This document shows positions 8,856 through 17,325 of a stretch of 64,000 nt of DNA, piece by piece. The stretch spans positions 1 to 64,000 of the forward strand of contig CAZDTI010000001.1 of the NCBI GenBank assembly GCA_964508085.1, in the 5' to 3' direction. The translations under genes were made by a program, and so were the position numbers. Position 1 is the stretch's first letter; each line of letters begins with the position of its first letter. Source of the stretch: CALGLS01 sp964508085. Its GTDB lineage: Bacteria > Bacteroidota > Bacteroidia > Chitinophagales > Saprospiraceae. The notes beneath the pieces are model-generated. The model saw only the letters and a list, made by a program, of their open reading frames with translations. It was not told the origin of the DNA and ran no database searches.

Positions 8856-10721
8856 ATGAATCAATCGACTCCTTCCAACCCTATCCCCCGCAACTGGATC
8901 GACCATTACGTAGAACCACATCACAATCAAATCTATGGCAAAGACAGACGAGGCAACTGGTTCGACAAGGAAGGACGTAAGTTAGAATCTCCTGTTTTTC
9001 TCCAAAACGATGTACTGGTTTCTCTTCCAGGAAAAAGATCGAAGCAATCGCTTTCTTTTCGGGGGCAAGCTTTATGTGTAAGTCCAAGTTGTACTTTGAT
9101 ACAAGTGGGTAAAGTTGTTTATGACGTACAGTTGAATATGGTCTCTTATTATGGTCAAAAGATAACAGGCTTAGGTCCGAACAACATTACATTGGCAAAG
9201 AGTTCTTTCATTCAAGAGGTTTATCTGGGCTTGGATAAAAAGGCCTATTTGACTGAGCATGATCTACAACCTTTTCTTATTTTAGGAGAACTAGTTACCC
9301 AACATTTACGAACGGTCAAAAAAGGAAAAGATCAATATGAAATTTTCAAAACGGCACAAAATACTTATGTCCTCAATGCCATCAGCAGTGAAGTGCTTTG
9401 TTGCGATGAAGAGCCGGTCTATATTAATTTTTCCACTTACGTAAAACTGGGGAAACAAGAATTGGCACTTTGCACGGGCTCCAAAGGCAATCGCTATATG
9501 AATATCGCCACGCAGCAATCATTCTACATCGACCAAATCAATGAGGAACCAATCACTCATATTGACCTGGAACCGATGACCTTCAACGAGGCCCAACTTC
9601 GAAATATGAAAACCGCCAGCCAAACTTTTGTTTACAACGAAACCACGAAAGAGATTTTCACACTGAATGAGGGCGCCGTCACACCGGAGAGTATTCGAGA
9701 GGATCAGCATTACCCAAACCACTATGGCGTGGCCATGATTTTGGGGACAGAGAAATTATTTTACAAAAAGAAAAATGAGGTTGTTCGAGTTCCCAATACC
9801 AATTTGGAAGTAGCAAAATTAATAAGTCGGCCTAACCAAAAATTACTAAACGCAGTCACAACAACTAACGAACGTATTGTGCTGGATGCTCGAAAAGGGT
9901 ATGAACAATTGCAACAAGCCTTCTCAGGCGAACGAGCCGTAGTAGAGGTCTTTGGCGAGTCTCATAAACTCGGACATACCATTGTCCAAAATGTTTTGCT
10001 CGAAACACTAGGTGGCTCGGAAAATCGAGTGATTAACCTGAATAAAGAAAAATTGGACGTCTATACCTTACCAGATGATTTATTTACTTCATCGGAAAAT
10101 AACAATTATTCTACGTTTAGAACAAACCCCTTGGTCAAATTGGATTTTGAAAGAATCACAACCATCGAAGAAGAAACATTTGTGTATGGGGAGTTTGTTC
10201 CTTACCATGAATCTCCCCTACCCCTTCTAATTCAAGTCAGTAATGGTAGACCTTTACATTTGGAAGGTGGTGGTTTTAGGAATGAATTGGTCTATGGTTT
10301 CAATCAAAGTACGCTGAATGAAAAATATCACCTTGGTCCGCATCGGATGATTGGTGCTTTGACTTATACCGAGGACCTAAAAGAGCGGGAGATCTTATTT
10401 TCTTTTTTGACTCGACGAAGCTGGCTCATGATGGATGATTCCTTTTTGCCCATTTTCCGAAAGGTGGTCAAACACCAATCGCAAAAGAGCTGGGACTATT
10501 TACTTTTCGAATTGCGTAGAATTGCATCAACGAAAGAATACATCGTAGTGGAGAAAAAAGAGCCACATCGAATCCTGGTCGTTGTAGAAAATGATATTGA
10601 GGTCCCTAAAATTGTTTCTGATTTGCAGAAAACTTTAAAGATTCCGAAGAAGTTGAATGCTTTGAAGAAGTTGTTTAGTGGGGATCCGGGATATTTGAAG
10701 GAGGTTGGATTAGCCGAATGA
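8856..10721 (+). CDS. Large uncharacterised cytoplasmic protein (621 aa)
   Basis: The ATG at 8856 (MNQSTPSNPIPRNWIDHYVE) is preferred over 8769. The upstream in-frame stretch reads through a repeat-like intergenic sequence (CTCGTGCCTCGCTTGCTCGG) and gives an atypical N-terminus. There is no signal peptide or transmembrane segment. Most of the sequence alternates short beta strands, for example VFLQNDVLVSLPGK, TLIQVGKVVYDVQLN and MVSYYGQKITGLG, suggesting a repetitive beta or propeller-like fold. The last 130 residues are helical and basic. I do not recognise the family and assign no function. It ends 1 bp before the convergent CotH gene. Confidence 0.7.
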   Translation: MNQSTPSNPIPRNWIDHYVEPHHNQIYGKDRRGNWFDKEGRKLESPVFLQNDVLVSLPGKRSKQSLSFRGQALCVSPSCTLIQVGKVVYDVQLNMVSYYGQKITGLGPNNITLAKSSFIQEVYLGLDKKAYLTEHDLQPFLILGELVTQHLRTVKKGKDQYEIFKTAQNTYVLNAISSEVLCCDEEPVYINFSTYVKLGKQELALCTGSKGNRYMNIATQQSFYIDQINEEPITHIDLEPMTFNEAQLRNMKTASQTFVYNETTKEIFTLNEGAVTPESIREDQHYPNHYGVAMILGTEKLFYKKKNEVVRVPNTNLEVAKLISRPNQKLLNAVTTTNERIVLDARKGYEQLQQAFSGERAVVEVFGESHKLGHTIVQNVLLETLGGSENRVINLNKEKLDVYTLPDDLFTSSENNNYSTFRTNPLVKLDFERITTIEEETFVYGEFVPYHESPLPLLIQVSNGRPLHLEGGGFRNELVYGFNQSTLNEKYHLGPHRMIGALTYTEDLKEREILFSFLTRRSWLMMDDSFLPIFRKVVKHQSQKSWDYLLFELRRIASTKEYIVVEKKEPHRILVVVENDIEVPKIVSDLQKTLKIPKKLNALKKLFSGDPGYLKEVGLAE

Positions 10722-10722
10722 A

Positions 10723-12357
10723 TCAAATCTTCCTAAAACTCCCAGCGGTAATAAGCTTCCCATTTGATAAAACCGAATAGAAGTACAAACCGGCCTGTTC
10801 CAACTCCGGCAGTTCTACAAAAAACCGATCTATTGATTGCCGAGGAACCGATAAAGAAGCAACCACTTGACCTAAAGAATTGTAGATGAACAATTCATAG
10901 AAAAAATTGGCTGTTCCATCAAATTCTAAAATAGCAGTAGAGGTATATGGGTTTGGATAAACTAAATTTGTCCCCTCCTCTCCTATCGGGCTATAAGGCC
11001 GAAAATCCTCCATCGCCCCATCCATCCAATCTACCCGATCCATCAGCCAGGTTTTTAAATACTCAATTTCCTGAGCGTAAGTTTCCCCAATGAAAGCGTT
11101 TGGCCAAACGTAGTTACCTAAGATATCCCATCGCTGAAAATTACGTTGCTGTGCTTCTGTCAAGGAAGTACTCTTTTCTTCAATCATTCCGCAGAGCAGT
11201 TCTTTTGTCCAGATGCTTTCACGCAAACTCTTCCAACGATCCTGTAAAGCCAAGGCAAAACGCTCATCTGTTCTTAACTTATTCCAATAGAAAGGGGTCA
11301 GCCAGAAATCATCTGGACATATATTGTTATAATCTAAAACCCAACCAGTGGGCTCCGGACCTGCACAAAAGTCAACATTTCCAAAGCCAAGGTTAAAATC
11401 CCAAACCGGCCCAGCCTTCAAACGAGAATCATTGGAACCATCTCGATCTTTATAGAGGTAAGTGCTCAATCGATAGGCATCTACATTTTTACAAAGCTCA
11501 TTCACTAGAATATAATCAATGAAAGTGGCCGGATCAATATATTTTTGATACCCTTCCAGGCTGTCATTAAATATTGGGTCAGGTTCGCGCATCAAACGCT
11601 CCCATTTTCGAACATAGTTCTCAATGTAATAAATTTGATTGACTGTAATGTCATCTGCCTTTGGATAATGAAACTGGTAATAGGTTTGCTGATAGCCTCC
11701 ATCAACTGGTCGATAAGGTGAGTTCCAGCCATCATTATTCAATCCCGTTTCCTTGTCTAGCTTTATAATGTAACCACCTGTCACAGCAGCACCATTATTA
11801 TCTTCAGGGCTAAGTTTCGCTATGTCAACTCTGTTCTTATCTCGTTTTATTTTTTCTAATAATAAAAATACGCCTTGATAATTGTCATTTATGACTACTT
11901 CACAAAAACGATATCGGGGAGCATATTCCATAATTTGCCCTGCTAAATCGTAAGCCATCGCATTTCGAATAAGTGATTTATCTCCGTAAGGACCATAAAG
12001 AATCCAATCGTTTTCTTTTGGTAAACCTAACAACGGAACATTGTTATTACTACCGTCCTCATTCCTCGTTTCAAAAGCATAGGACTTTTTATCATAGGCA
12101 CTTTGGGAGGAAGAGCCCCTTTTTTCTATACCAATTTTACCATCATAGCCTATTGGTAAATCTGTGAGGTAATTCCGCTCTCCATCTCCATTATCTATAA
12201 CTTGCAATTCTGCGGTAGACTTCGGCTCATCCGGAATGAGGATACCATCTATTGTATTTATTATGAAAATAGGAAGGTTAGAAGATTCAAACCCAACTTG
12301 ACTATTGAGGGACAAGGAAATAAAAAGACAATAACAGAGGCAAAATAATCGGAACAT
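10723..12357 (-). CDS. Secreted CotH-kinase-family protein with T9SS C-terminal domain
   Basis: 544 residues with a signal peptide (about 1-19, ending SLNSQ). The CotH-like kinase fold occupies about 30-440: KIGIEKRGSSSQSAYDKKSYAF, LLGLPKENDWILYGPYGDKSLIRN, YRFCEVVINDNYQGVFLLLEKI, the putative catalytic segment FIDYILVNELCKNVDAYRLS, and GPVWDFNLGFGN, whose Asp-Phe-Asn matches the metal-binding DxD/N region. The last ~80 residues (NLVYPNPYTSTAILEFDGTA...YNSLGQVV) are a type A T9SS sorting domain. CotH proteins are atypical protein kinases known from Bacillus spore coats and eukaryotic invasins; bacterial secreted homologues are poorly studied. The gene converges with the unknown gene at 8856-10721. 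Confidence 0.87.
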   Translation of the reverse strand: MFRLFCLCYCLFISLSLNSQVGFESSNLPIFIINTIDGILIPDEPKSTAELQVIDNGDGERNYLTDLPIGYDGKIGIEKRGSSSQSAYDKKSYAFETRNEDGSNNNVPLLGLPKENDWILYGPYGDKSLIRNAMAYDLAGQIMEYAPRYRFCEVVINDNYQGVFLLLEKIKRDKNRVDIAKLSPEDNNGAAVTGGYIIKLDKETGLNNDGWNSPYRPVDGGYQQTYYQFHYPKADDITVNQIYYIENYVRKWERLMREPDPIFNDSLEGYQKYIDPATFIDYILVNELCKNVDAYRLSTYLYKDRDGSNDSRLKAGPVWDFNLGFGNVDFCAGPEPTGWVLDYNNICPDDFWLTPFYWNKLRTDERFALALQDRWKSLRESIWTKELLCGMIEEKSTSLTEAQQRNFQRWDILGNYVWPNAFIGETYAQEIEYLKTWLMDRVDWMDGAMEDFRPYSPIGEEGTNLVYPNPYTSTAILEFDGTANFFYELFIYNSLGQVVASLSVPRQSIDRFFVELPELEQAGLYFYSVLSNGKLITAGSFRKI

Positions 12358-12656
12358 AACTTATTTTCTGCTTTTTAAAATATTATTAGGGCTTAATCAG
12401 TTTCAGAAGTCTGCTTAGAAGAAACTCTAATCTACCGGATTAAAATTGGTACAAAAAATTAAGTGCTAAAAAATCAGAAATATTAAAAATAGTTTGAGTA
12501 ACTTTCCATAGCAAAAATTTATTCTTTGACAAATGAAGCGATTCTTCAACAGTTTTTTCGCAAATGGTTTAAGTGAAATCGCTTAGGCGATGAAAACGCT
12601 CGTTGAGTGACTATATAGTAGCGAATTCGTCAAAGAAACATAAAAATAGTATAATA
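12358..12656. promoter_or_regulatory. Divergent intergenic region (cotH-like / dksA-like)
   Basis: About 300 bp of AT-rich DNA between two divergent genes; both promoters should lie here. A small hairpin, ATCGC-TTAG-GCGAT, is present near 12578-12591. I could not place a convincing Bacteroidota TAnnTTTG/TTTG promoter pair, and no gene is visible. Confidence 0.4.
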
Positions 12657-13139
12657 ATGGCAACACCAAAAAATAACAAACCTCTTCGCTATTCTGATAA
12701 AGAATTAGCAGAATTCAAAGAACTCGTAGACCAAAAAATCGCTGATGCTCAAGAACAGGTTCGGCAGCTACAAGAGCAGGTTCTCGAACTCAATGAAAGC
12801 TTGCAAACAAGCGGTGCCGACTTAGGGGACAACTCTGCATACACTGATGTTGAATTTATAAATAACTTGATTTTCAGACAAAAGAAGAACATTCAGGATC
12901 TGGAAAATGCGCTTCTTCGCATCAAGAACAAAGTTTATGGTATTTGTACCCTTTCGGGAGATTTGATTGATAAAAAGCGCTTGATGATTGTGCCTACCAC
13001 CATGAGGAATCTTGTGGCCAAAACAGAGGCAGAGAAAAAGGCAGCTGCTAGATCTAATCCAAGGCGAACTTTATTATCTGATCGAAAACCAATTCCACAA
13101 TTTGGTAAAAATAATACAAATAAAAAACCAAAAGAGTAA
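12657..13139 (+). CDS. DksA/TraR-family RNA polymerase-binding protein (zinc-less)
   Basis: 160 residues from ATG 12657 (MATPKNNKPLRYSDKELAEF). An upstream in-frame ATG at 12603 adds an atypical Ser/Lys tail and is less likely. The N-terminal half is a long coiled coil (about 15-65, IADAQEQVRQLQEQVLELNE). It is followed by the family's C-terminal segment ALLRIKNKVYGICTLSGDLIDKKRL, equivalent to the zinc-finger tip, where Bacteroidota members typically lack most of the four cysteines; only one Cys is seen here. The basic tail is probably disordered. Likely binds the RNA polymerase secondary channel and tunes transcription. A 12-bp-stem hairpin follows the stop. Confidence 0.85.
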   Translation: MATPKNNKPLRYSDKELAEFKELVDQKIADAQEQVRQLQEQVLELNESLQTSGADLGDNSAYTDVEFINNLIFRQKKNIQDLENALLRIKNKVYGICTLSGDLIDKKRLMIVPTTMRNLVAKTEAEKKAAARSNPRRTLLSDRKPIPQFGKNNTNKKPKE

Positions 13140-13152
13140 CTACGAATGCCCA

Positions 13153-13195
13153 CCTCGTTCTAGCAAAAATAAATACGATTTTCGCTAGAACGAGG
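13153..13195. terminator. Strong inverted repeat after the DksA-like gene
   Basis: CCTCGTTCTAGC at 13153-13164 pairs perfectly with GCTAGAACGAGG at 13184-13195, and an inner AAAAT/ATTTT pairing extends the stem. No long T-run follows on the plus strand, so it is either a weak intrinsic terminator, a transcript-stabilising hairpin or a palindromic repeat between two co-directional genes. Confidence 0.5.
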
Positions 13196-13217
13196 CAGAA
13201 TTTAATGACGACGACCT

Positions 13218-13841
13218 ATGAGCTTCTACCCTTCCCTCCAAAACTATATTACTGAACTTCTTACTGAGCTTGATCAAATACCAGAAGCCCGCCGTGAACT
13301 GCTTAGGCCGCTTGGTCAGTACTGCAAAAAGCAAGTAGATATAGGTAAGCCCCTAAATCTTGTTGTCATTTGTACCCATAACTCACGACGTAGTCATATG
13401 GGACAACTTTGGCTAAGAGCCGCCGCTCATTACTACAAAATCCCAAATGTAGAAACCTATTCTGGCGGAACAGAAGGCACTGCATTTAATCCCAGGGCCG
13501 TAAAAGCCATGAAAGAAGCTGGTTTTAAGATTTCCAAGAAGACAGATGGAAGTAACCCCCGTTATCTTGCCACTATACACGCCGAAGACGACGGCCAACT
13601 CCTATTCTCGAAATGCTATGATGACGCTCCAAATCCAACAAAGGATTTTGCACCTATTCTGGTTTGTACAGAAGCAGATAAAGGTTGTCCGATTATTTTG
13701 GGAGCTGATGAACGTTTTCCCATTCCTTACAATGACCCTAAAGCATTTGACGATACTGACTCTGAAGAAAAAGCTTATTCAGAGCGTTGTCGGGATATTG
13801 CACGAGAGATGTTCTTTGCTTTGGAGATGGTAATGGATTAA
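13218..13841 (+). CDS. ArsC / low-molecular-weight PTP-like protein
   Basis: 207 residues. The phosphate-binding loop is CTHNSRRS (C52 to R58), fitting the CX5R signature of the LMW-PTP fold. A second pair of cysteines, C150 and C157 in LVCTEADKGCPII, has the same seven-residue spacing and Cys-Pro ending as the resolving cysteines of thioredoxin-coupled arsenate reductases. It is followed by an acid segment, NDPKAFDDT, that supplies the general-acid Asp. Related Bacteroidota proteins are annotated as protein-tyrosine-phosphatase. An N-terminal ~45-residue helical extension is unlike classical ArsC. No arsenic operon genes are adjacent, so the substrate (arsenate or phosphotyrosine) is undecided. 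Confidence 0.78.
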   Translation: MSFYPSLQNYITELLTELDQIPEARRELLRPLGQYCKKQVDIGKPLNLVVICTHNSRRSHMGQLWLRAAAHYYKIPNVETYSGGTEGTAFNPRAVKAMKEAGFKISKKTDGSNPRYLATIHAEDDGQLLFSKCYDDAPNPTKDFAPILVCTEADKGCPIILGADERFPIPYNDPKAFDDTDSEEKAYSERCRDIAREMFFALEMVMD

Positions 13842-14028
13842 TTCATTTATAATTAAAAACAGATTGCTGTAAAAACAGATTGAAGTATTGCTGTAAAAAA
13901 GGCAATACTTGTTTACTGTTTTATTAACTCCCTTTCTAGTTGTATTCCATTAAATTCGTTTTACCACTAGTTGCTATTAAGGACTAGTAGGCGATGATCT
14001 TAACTAAACCGGTTCAACATACTTTTTG

Positions 14029-14078
14029 TAATACCTTTTTTAAGCTAAATGAAATTAGCAATCTCTAAAAAGGTATTA
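14029..14078. other. 12-bp inverted repeat beside a stray Rep iteron
   Basis: TAATACCTTTTT (14029-14040) and AAAAAGGTATTA (14067-14078) are perfect inverted copies around a 26-nt spacer, ending exactly where the isolated iteron begins. It could be a protein-binding dyad; the long loop makes a simple terminator less likely. Confidence 0.4.
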
Positions 14079-14097
14079 GATGTAACTCTACGCTTTT
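14079..14097 (+). repeat. Isolated Rep iteron outside the origin
   Basis: GATGTAACTCTACGCTTTT matches the consensus of the origin iterons without a mismatch, yet lies about 4.5 kb beyond the far end of rep, inside the partition repeat array. Distal iterons of iteron-controlled replicons can act in copy-number control by Rep-mediated pairing; that role here is inference. Confidence 0.6.
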
Positions 14098-16096
14098 GTT
14101 ATCACCTCCTCTCCCCTACTCTATTTCTTATTGGTCGTTTCATTAACCACAGCATTACAGATTTACAGCAATATGTTTTGCTGGTTTCCTTGTTTTATAG
14201 GTAAAGTTAGGAATAAGGCGTTAGCGCCCACTGCGTCTATTCCTAAATAAGTCAAATAGGCTGCTCCTTTAACGTGAAAGTACAACTTGAAAAATCCATA
14301 AAACGACGCACCTATAATTCCTACAGATCGTTCAACTTAGACCTGCATAGAAAGGCTAGCCCAAATTTATCAAAGTAGACCACTTCAGGAAAGGCAATGT
14401 TATGGCTAAAAGCTAAATTAGAAATTCTATCTTCCGCTTTGTATTTATTTTACAGCATTCATTTTTTACAGCTATACAGCATAATTTGTTTTCGCTAGCT
14501 TTAGGTTTCCTTTTATGCTTAAGAAATGAGTATTCATAAATCAGCCTTACTGCCTTTTATCCGGAGTCATACTCTCCTTCCATTCGATCTAACCCTATTG
14601 GTGATGCAGCAATTAATTGTACCTTTTGAAAGGTCAACTTCACTTTAAGAACCATTTAATAATTACTGCAATACAGCATTCTGTTTTTACAGTAAAAAAT
14701 AGATAATAACATTTCTAAGCCAATTAATTCTCTTTTCAACATTATTGAACGTTTTTTATAATAAAGCTACTCTGAATCAATTTAAAAGGCTTTCCTTGGA
14801 AACACAGACTTAAATTAATTTAGGAGAGAAAGCTGAAGGGACTTGGTAAAGTTGAATTCTATTCTATTTTCAGAATATGCTATAAATATGTTTTTACAGC
14901 AATACAGATTTAATGCAAAAGTATCCTTATGAAAATGGAATTAAAGACTTTAAATATCTATTTAAAATTTTTACCGGGATTGCTCTACCAAGTGTATCAA
15001 TCCTCTAGCAGCCCCAAATCCATTAAGGGAAATCTGCCCGCTGAAACATTATGGCACAGTCTCCTTTTTTATCCGCAATTGAATCTATTGTTCAAAATTT
15101 TCAATGAATCACTAGTTGAAACGAGAGTGGTACTTTATAAGTAATTGCTTTGGCTTTAACTTCAAAAAGTATATACAGATTCACTTTTTACAGCAATACA
15201 GCATGCTTGATGGCTTTTCGAATTCTAAACTCAGCTAAATGAGGAAACAGCATTTTTAGATCCAAACTATATAATCAAAGTCATCATTGAAAACCCTGAC
15301 TGAAAGGCCAGTCAAGGACTTCGCATATTTTAGAGAGCCAAGCCGATCAAACCTTTTTGTTAAAATTGTAACGAATCAGATTTTTGATTTTGACTCGATC
15401 AAACAACTTGTAAAGATCTAATCTAAAAAATCTAGACGTAGGGATTAGTCTGACACTAATTTCATTTTATTGCGTAAATAAAGCGATACAGCATGCTTGT
15501 TTTACGGCAATAATGAACGGCTTCAAAATTCTCTTTCTAAGAGCATCAGTGGCGTTTTCGACGTACTATTCGTTTTTAACAAAAAAACCGCTCTGAGGCA
15601 ATTTAAAGACTACTGGTTAAAGAATAGGCTTTGATTCTTTTAATGGAGAAACAAGATTGGTATGGATGCCCTTGAACTTTCATTTTCAGAGGTCGCAGTA
15701 AAACTACTTTTCTGGTTTTACAGCAATACAGGTTTACAGCGTTCATTCTTAGAACAATAGAGAAATTTCGTCTCTAAAAATAAGGCTTGAACGGAGACAA
15801 AGCTCTCTTACAAAAAACGTGAAGGTTTAGTAATCGTCAAATAAGAGGATAATCGTAATGTGAGGACTATTCAGATGGAATTGTGGTTAGCGGGGCTGGC
15901 CTACTTGTAGGATAGGAGGCAGGGAGGCGCAAAGACAGACTTTATTCAAAACCTCTTTATTAGCTTATATTGAGATTTACTCGAATTCTAGGCATAAGTA
16001 AGGTGCTAAATTAAAATAGAATCTGTATTTACAGCAAAACATATATCTGTATTTACAGCACAGCGTTCGTTAACCCTGTGTAATTCTACCAAAAAT

Positions 16097-16396
16097 TTAA
16101 TCCTCAAGGTTCAAATCTTTCCGAACCAATTCCACAATGTATTTCTTCAAAGTCACCCGTTTTTCAAAAGAGGCATACTTCAAAGCGGTATAAACACTCA
16201 CTGGGAAATCAATAGTGACTCGCTGAACAGCTTCTTTTTCTCTAATTGGTTTTGCTACTGGAGTAGGGGAGGGGCTAACCTCTTCGGTATGCACCTGCTT
16301 AATGATACGTTCCGAACTTTGCACATCTGGGGCTGCCTTTTTCAATACTTTCTTTTGTGTAAGGCTTTGCTTAAATAAATCTTTTTTATTAGCCAT
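16097..16396 (-). CDS. Ribbon-helix-helix centromere-binding partition protein (ParB/ParG-like)
   Basis: 99 residues. The N-terminal ~55 residues are basic and low-complexity (MANKKDLFKQSLTQKKVLKK, then a Pro/Ser-rich linker) and probably unfolded. The C-terminal ~40 (QRVTIDFPVSVYTALKYASF, then LKKYIVELVRKDL) fit a ribbon-helix-helix DNA-binding dimer. This architecture matches the small second partner (ParG/Omega-type) of type Ib partition loci, whose flexible N-tail stimulates the ParA ATPase. It is downstream of parA on the same strand, 87 bp away, and the repeat array starts immediately past its stop. Assignment of the array as its target is inference. Confidence 0.75.
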   Translation of the reverse strand: MANKKDLFKQSLTQKKVLKKAAPDVQSSERIIKQVHTEEVSPSPTPVAKPIREKEAVQRVTIDFPVSVYTALKYASFEKRVTLKKYIVELVRKDLNLED

Positions 16397-16483
16397 GGTT
16401 GAATTATCTTTTGATTCCTTGATTATGATTCATCTCTTCCGATCAATTATCAAAGAAACTTTATTTTTAAAATAGAACGGATC

Positions 16484-17134
16484 TTAGGAAACCAAATTAA
16501 TGATTTCATTACAAAGATTAATAACTTCTTGTTTTGCCTGCGGGTTGGTGTATTCATAGACGCCCATTCCCTGCAGGTTAGCTTCACCATAGGCAGAGCG
16601 ATCTACTAGCTTGCTTTGCATGGTATCTACTCCGTAGGTTTCCTTAAACTCAGATAGTGCTTCTAGATAAGCTTGATGCATCTTCACATTCGCTCTAAAG
16701 CGATTGACAACGAAAGCGGCAGGAATAGCAGAGCCTTTTTGGTCCCGAATCAGATCGTAATGCTCCAGTAATTGCTCCGTTGTCCAGATATCAGACCCAC
16801 CTGTAGGCGTAATTGGAATTAACAAAAGGTGACTGGCAAGGATGATCTTACTGGCAATTTTAGATAGAGCCGGAGGGCTATCAATGATAATAACCTCATA
16901 ATCATCGTACAAAGCTTTAATATTTTGCATGATGGCCTGAGGATCGGTATTGCCATAAACAGGAATGTTGGGTAGTTCACTGCTTCGACGCCCCAACCAA
17001 CTCTGACTGTTTTGAGAGGTATCCGCATCGAGAATACATACTTTGTAACCGGTATGCGCCAAACAGACAGCTACGTTTTGAGCTACTGTAGTCTTGCCAA
17101 CTCCTCCTTTATAACTTAGGGAAGATAGAATCAT
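16484..17134 (-). CDS. parA: ParA-family partition ATPase
   Basis: 216 residues with the deviant Walker A motif SYKGGVGKTTVAQN at about 7-20, containing the signature Lys of the ParA/MinD class. The Walker A' region is VCILDADTSQNSQSWLGRR, and Walker B is YEVIIIDSPPAL at about 80-91. It has no N-terminal helix-turn-helix, so it belongs to the short (type Ib) plasmid ParAs that move cargo over the nucleoid rather than acting as their own repressor. It forms an operon with the RHH protein. Partition-type repeats (TTTGCTGTA) lie 69-128 bp upstream of the start, where the RHH partner could autorepress. Its position between the repeat array and rep supports a replicon-maintenance role. Confidence 0.88.
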   Translation of the reverse strand: MILSSLSYKGGVGKTTVAQNVAVCLAHTGYKVCILDADTSQNSQSWLGRRSSELPNIPVYGNTDPQAIMQNIKALYDDYEVIIIDSPPALSKIASKIILASHLLLIPITPTGGSDIWTTEQLLEHYDLIRDQKGSAIPAAFVVNRFRANVKMHQAYLEALSEFKETYGVDTMQSKLVDRSAYGEANLQGMGVYEYTNPQAKQEVINLCNEIINLVS

Positions 17135-17202
17135 AGTGTTTCGTTTTTACTAAATGGATAAAGTCCATTTGTAATCGCAAATATAGTTTTTCATTCTAAT
17201 AT

Positions 17203-17262
17203 TTGCTGTAAAAACATAAATAATGTTTTGTATAATTACTTTTTGCTGTATTGCTGTAATAA
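17203..17262. repeat. Partition repeats in the parA promoter region
   Basis: TTGCTGTAAAAAC near 17203-17215 and two abutting copies TTTTGCTGTATTGCTGTAA at 17241-17259 are inverted versions of the TTTACAGCAA core found in the 13.8-16.1 kb array. Placement just upstream of parA suggests an operator for the RHH protein. Confidence 0.6.
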
Positions 17263-17263
17263 A

Positions 17264-17301
17264 AAATCCCAACACATACCATTATGACTGTGTTGGGATT
17301 T
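17264..17301 (-). terminator. Intrinsic terminator after the DUF6089 gene
   Basis: A perfect 13-bp stem (AAATCCCAACACA at 17264-17276 with TGTGTTGGGATTT at 17289-17301) with a 12-nt loop. Read on the minus strand it ends in a run of T residues, placed 25 bp past the stop of the barrel gene. The plus-strand side is also T-rich, so it may act in both directions. Confidence 0.8.
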
Positions 17302-17325
17302 CTTGTTTTTTATACTAAAGCTCTA

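Larger units (their letters stand above)
13842..16096. repeat. Gene-free 2.2-kb centromere-like repeat array
   Basis: No credible gene lies in this span. It carries nine clusters of a repeat with core TTTTTACAGCAATACAG, at about 13864-13900 (inverted), 14162-14174, 14448-14482, 14663-14692, 14891-14908, 15186-15202, 15484-15512, 15715-15740 and 16023-16063. Spacing between clusters is about 210-315 bp. Stretches between clusters are partly alike: 14770 (CTCTGAATCAATTTAAAA) and 15592 (CTCTGAGGCAATTTAAAG), both followed by TTTTCAG and then a repeat, suggest an old ~820-bp duplication. The array is immediately downstream of the parA/RHH operon, and inverted copies lie just upstream of parA. By analogy with type Ib partition systems this is the likely parS-type partition site. 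Confidence 0.72.

Noticed and set aside
8559..8930. 123-aa minus-strand ORF
   Set aside because: Antisense to the end of the CHU_C gene and across an intergenic repeat; no family features.
14929..15144. 71-aa ORF inside the repeat array
   Set aside because: Lies among partition repeats, has no recognisable sequence and no neighbours in frame; the region behaves as non-coding.
13842..16096. CRISPR array
   Set aside because: Repeats are short, variable and 210-315 bp apart with no uniform spacers or cas genes.
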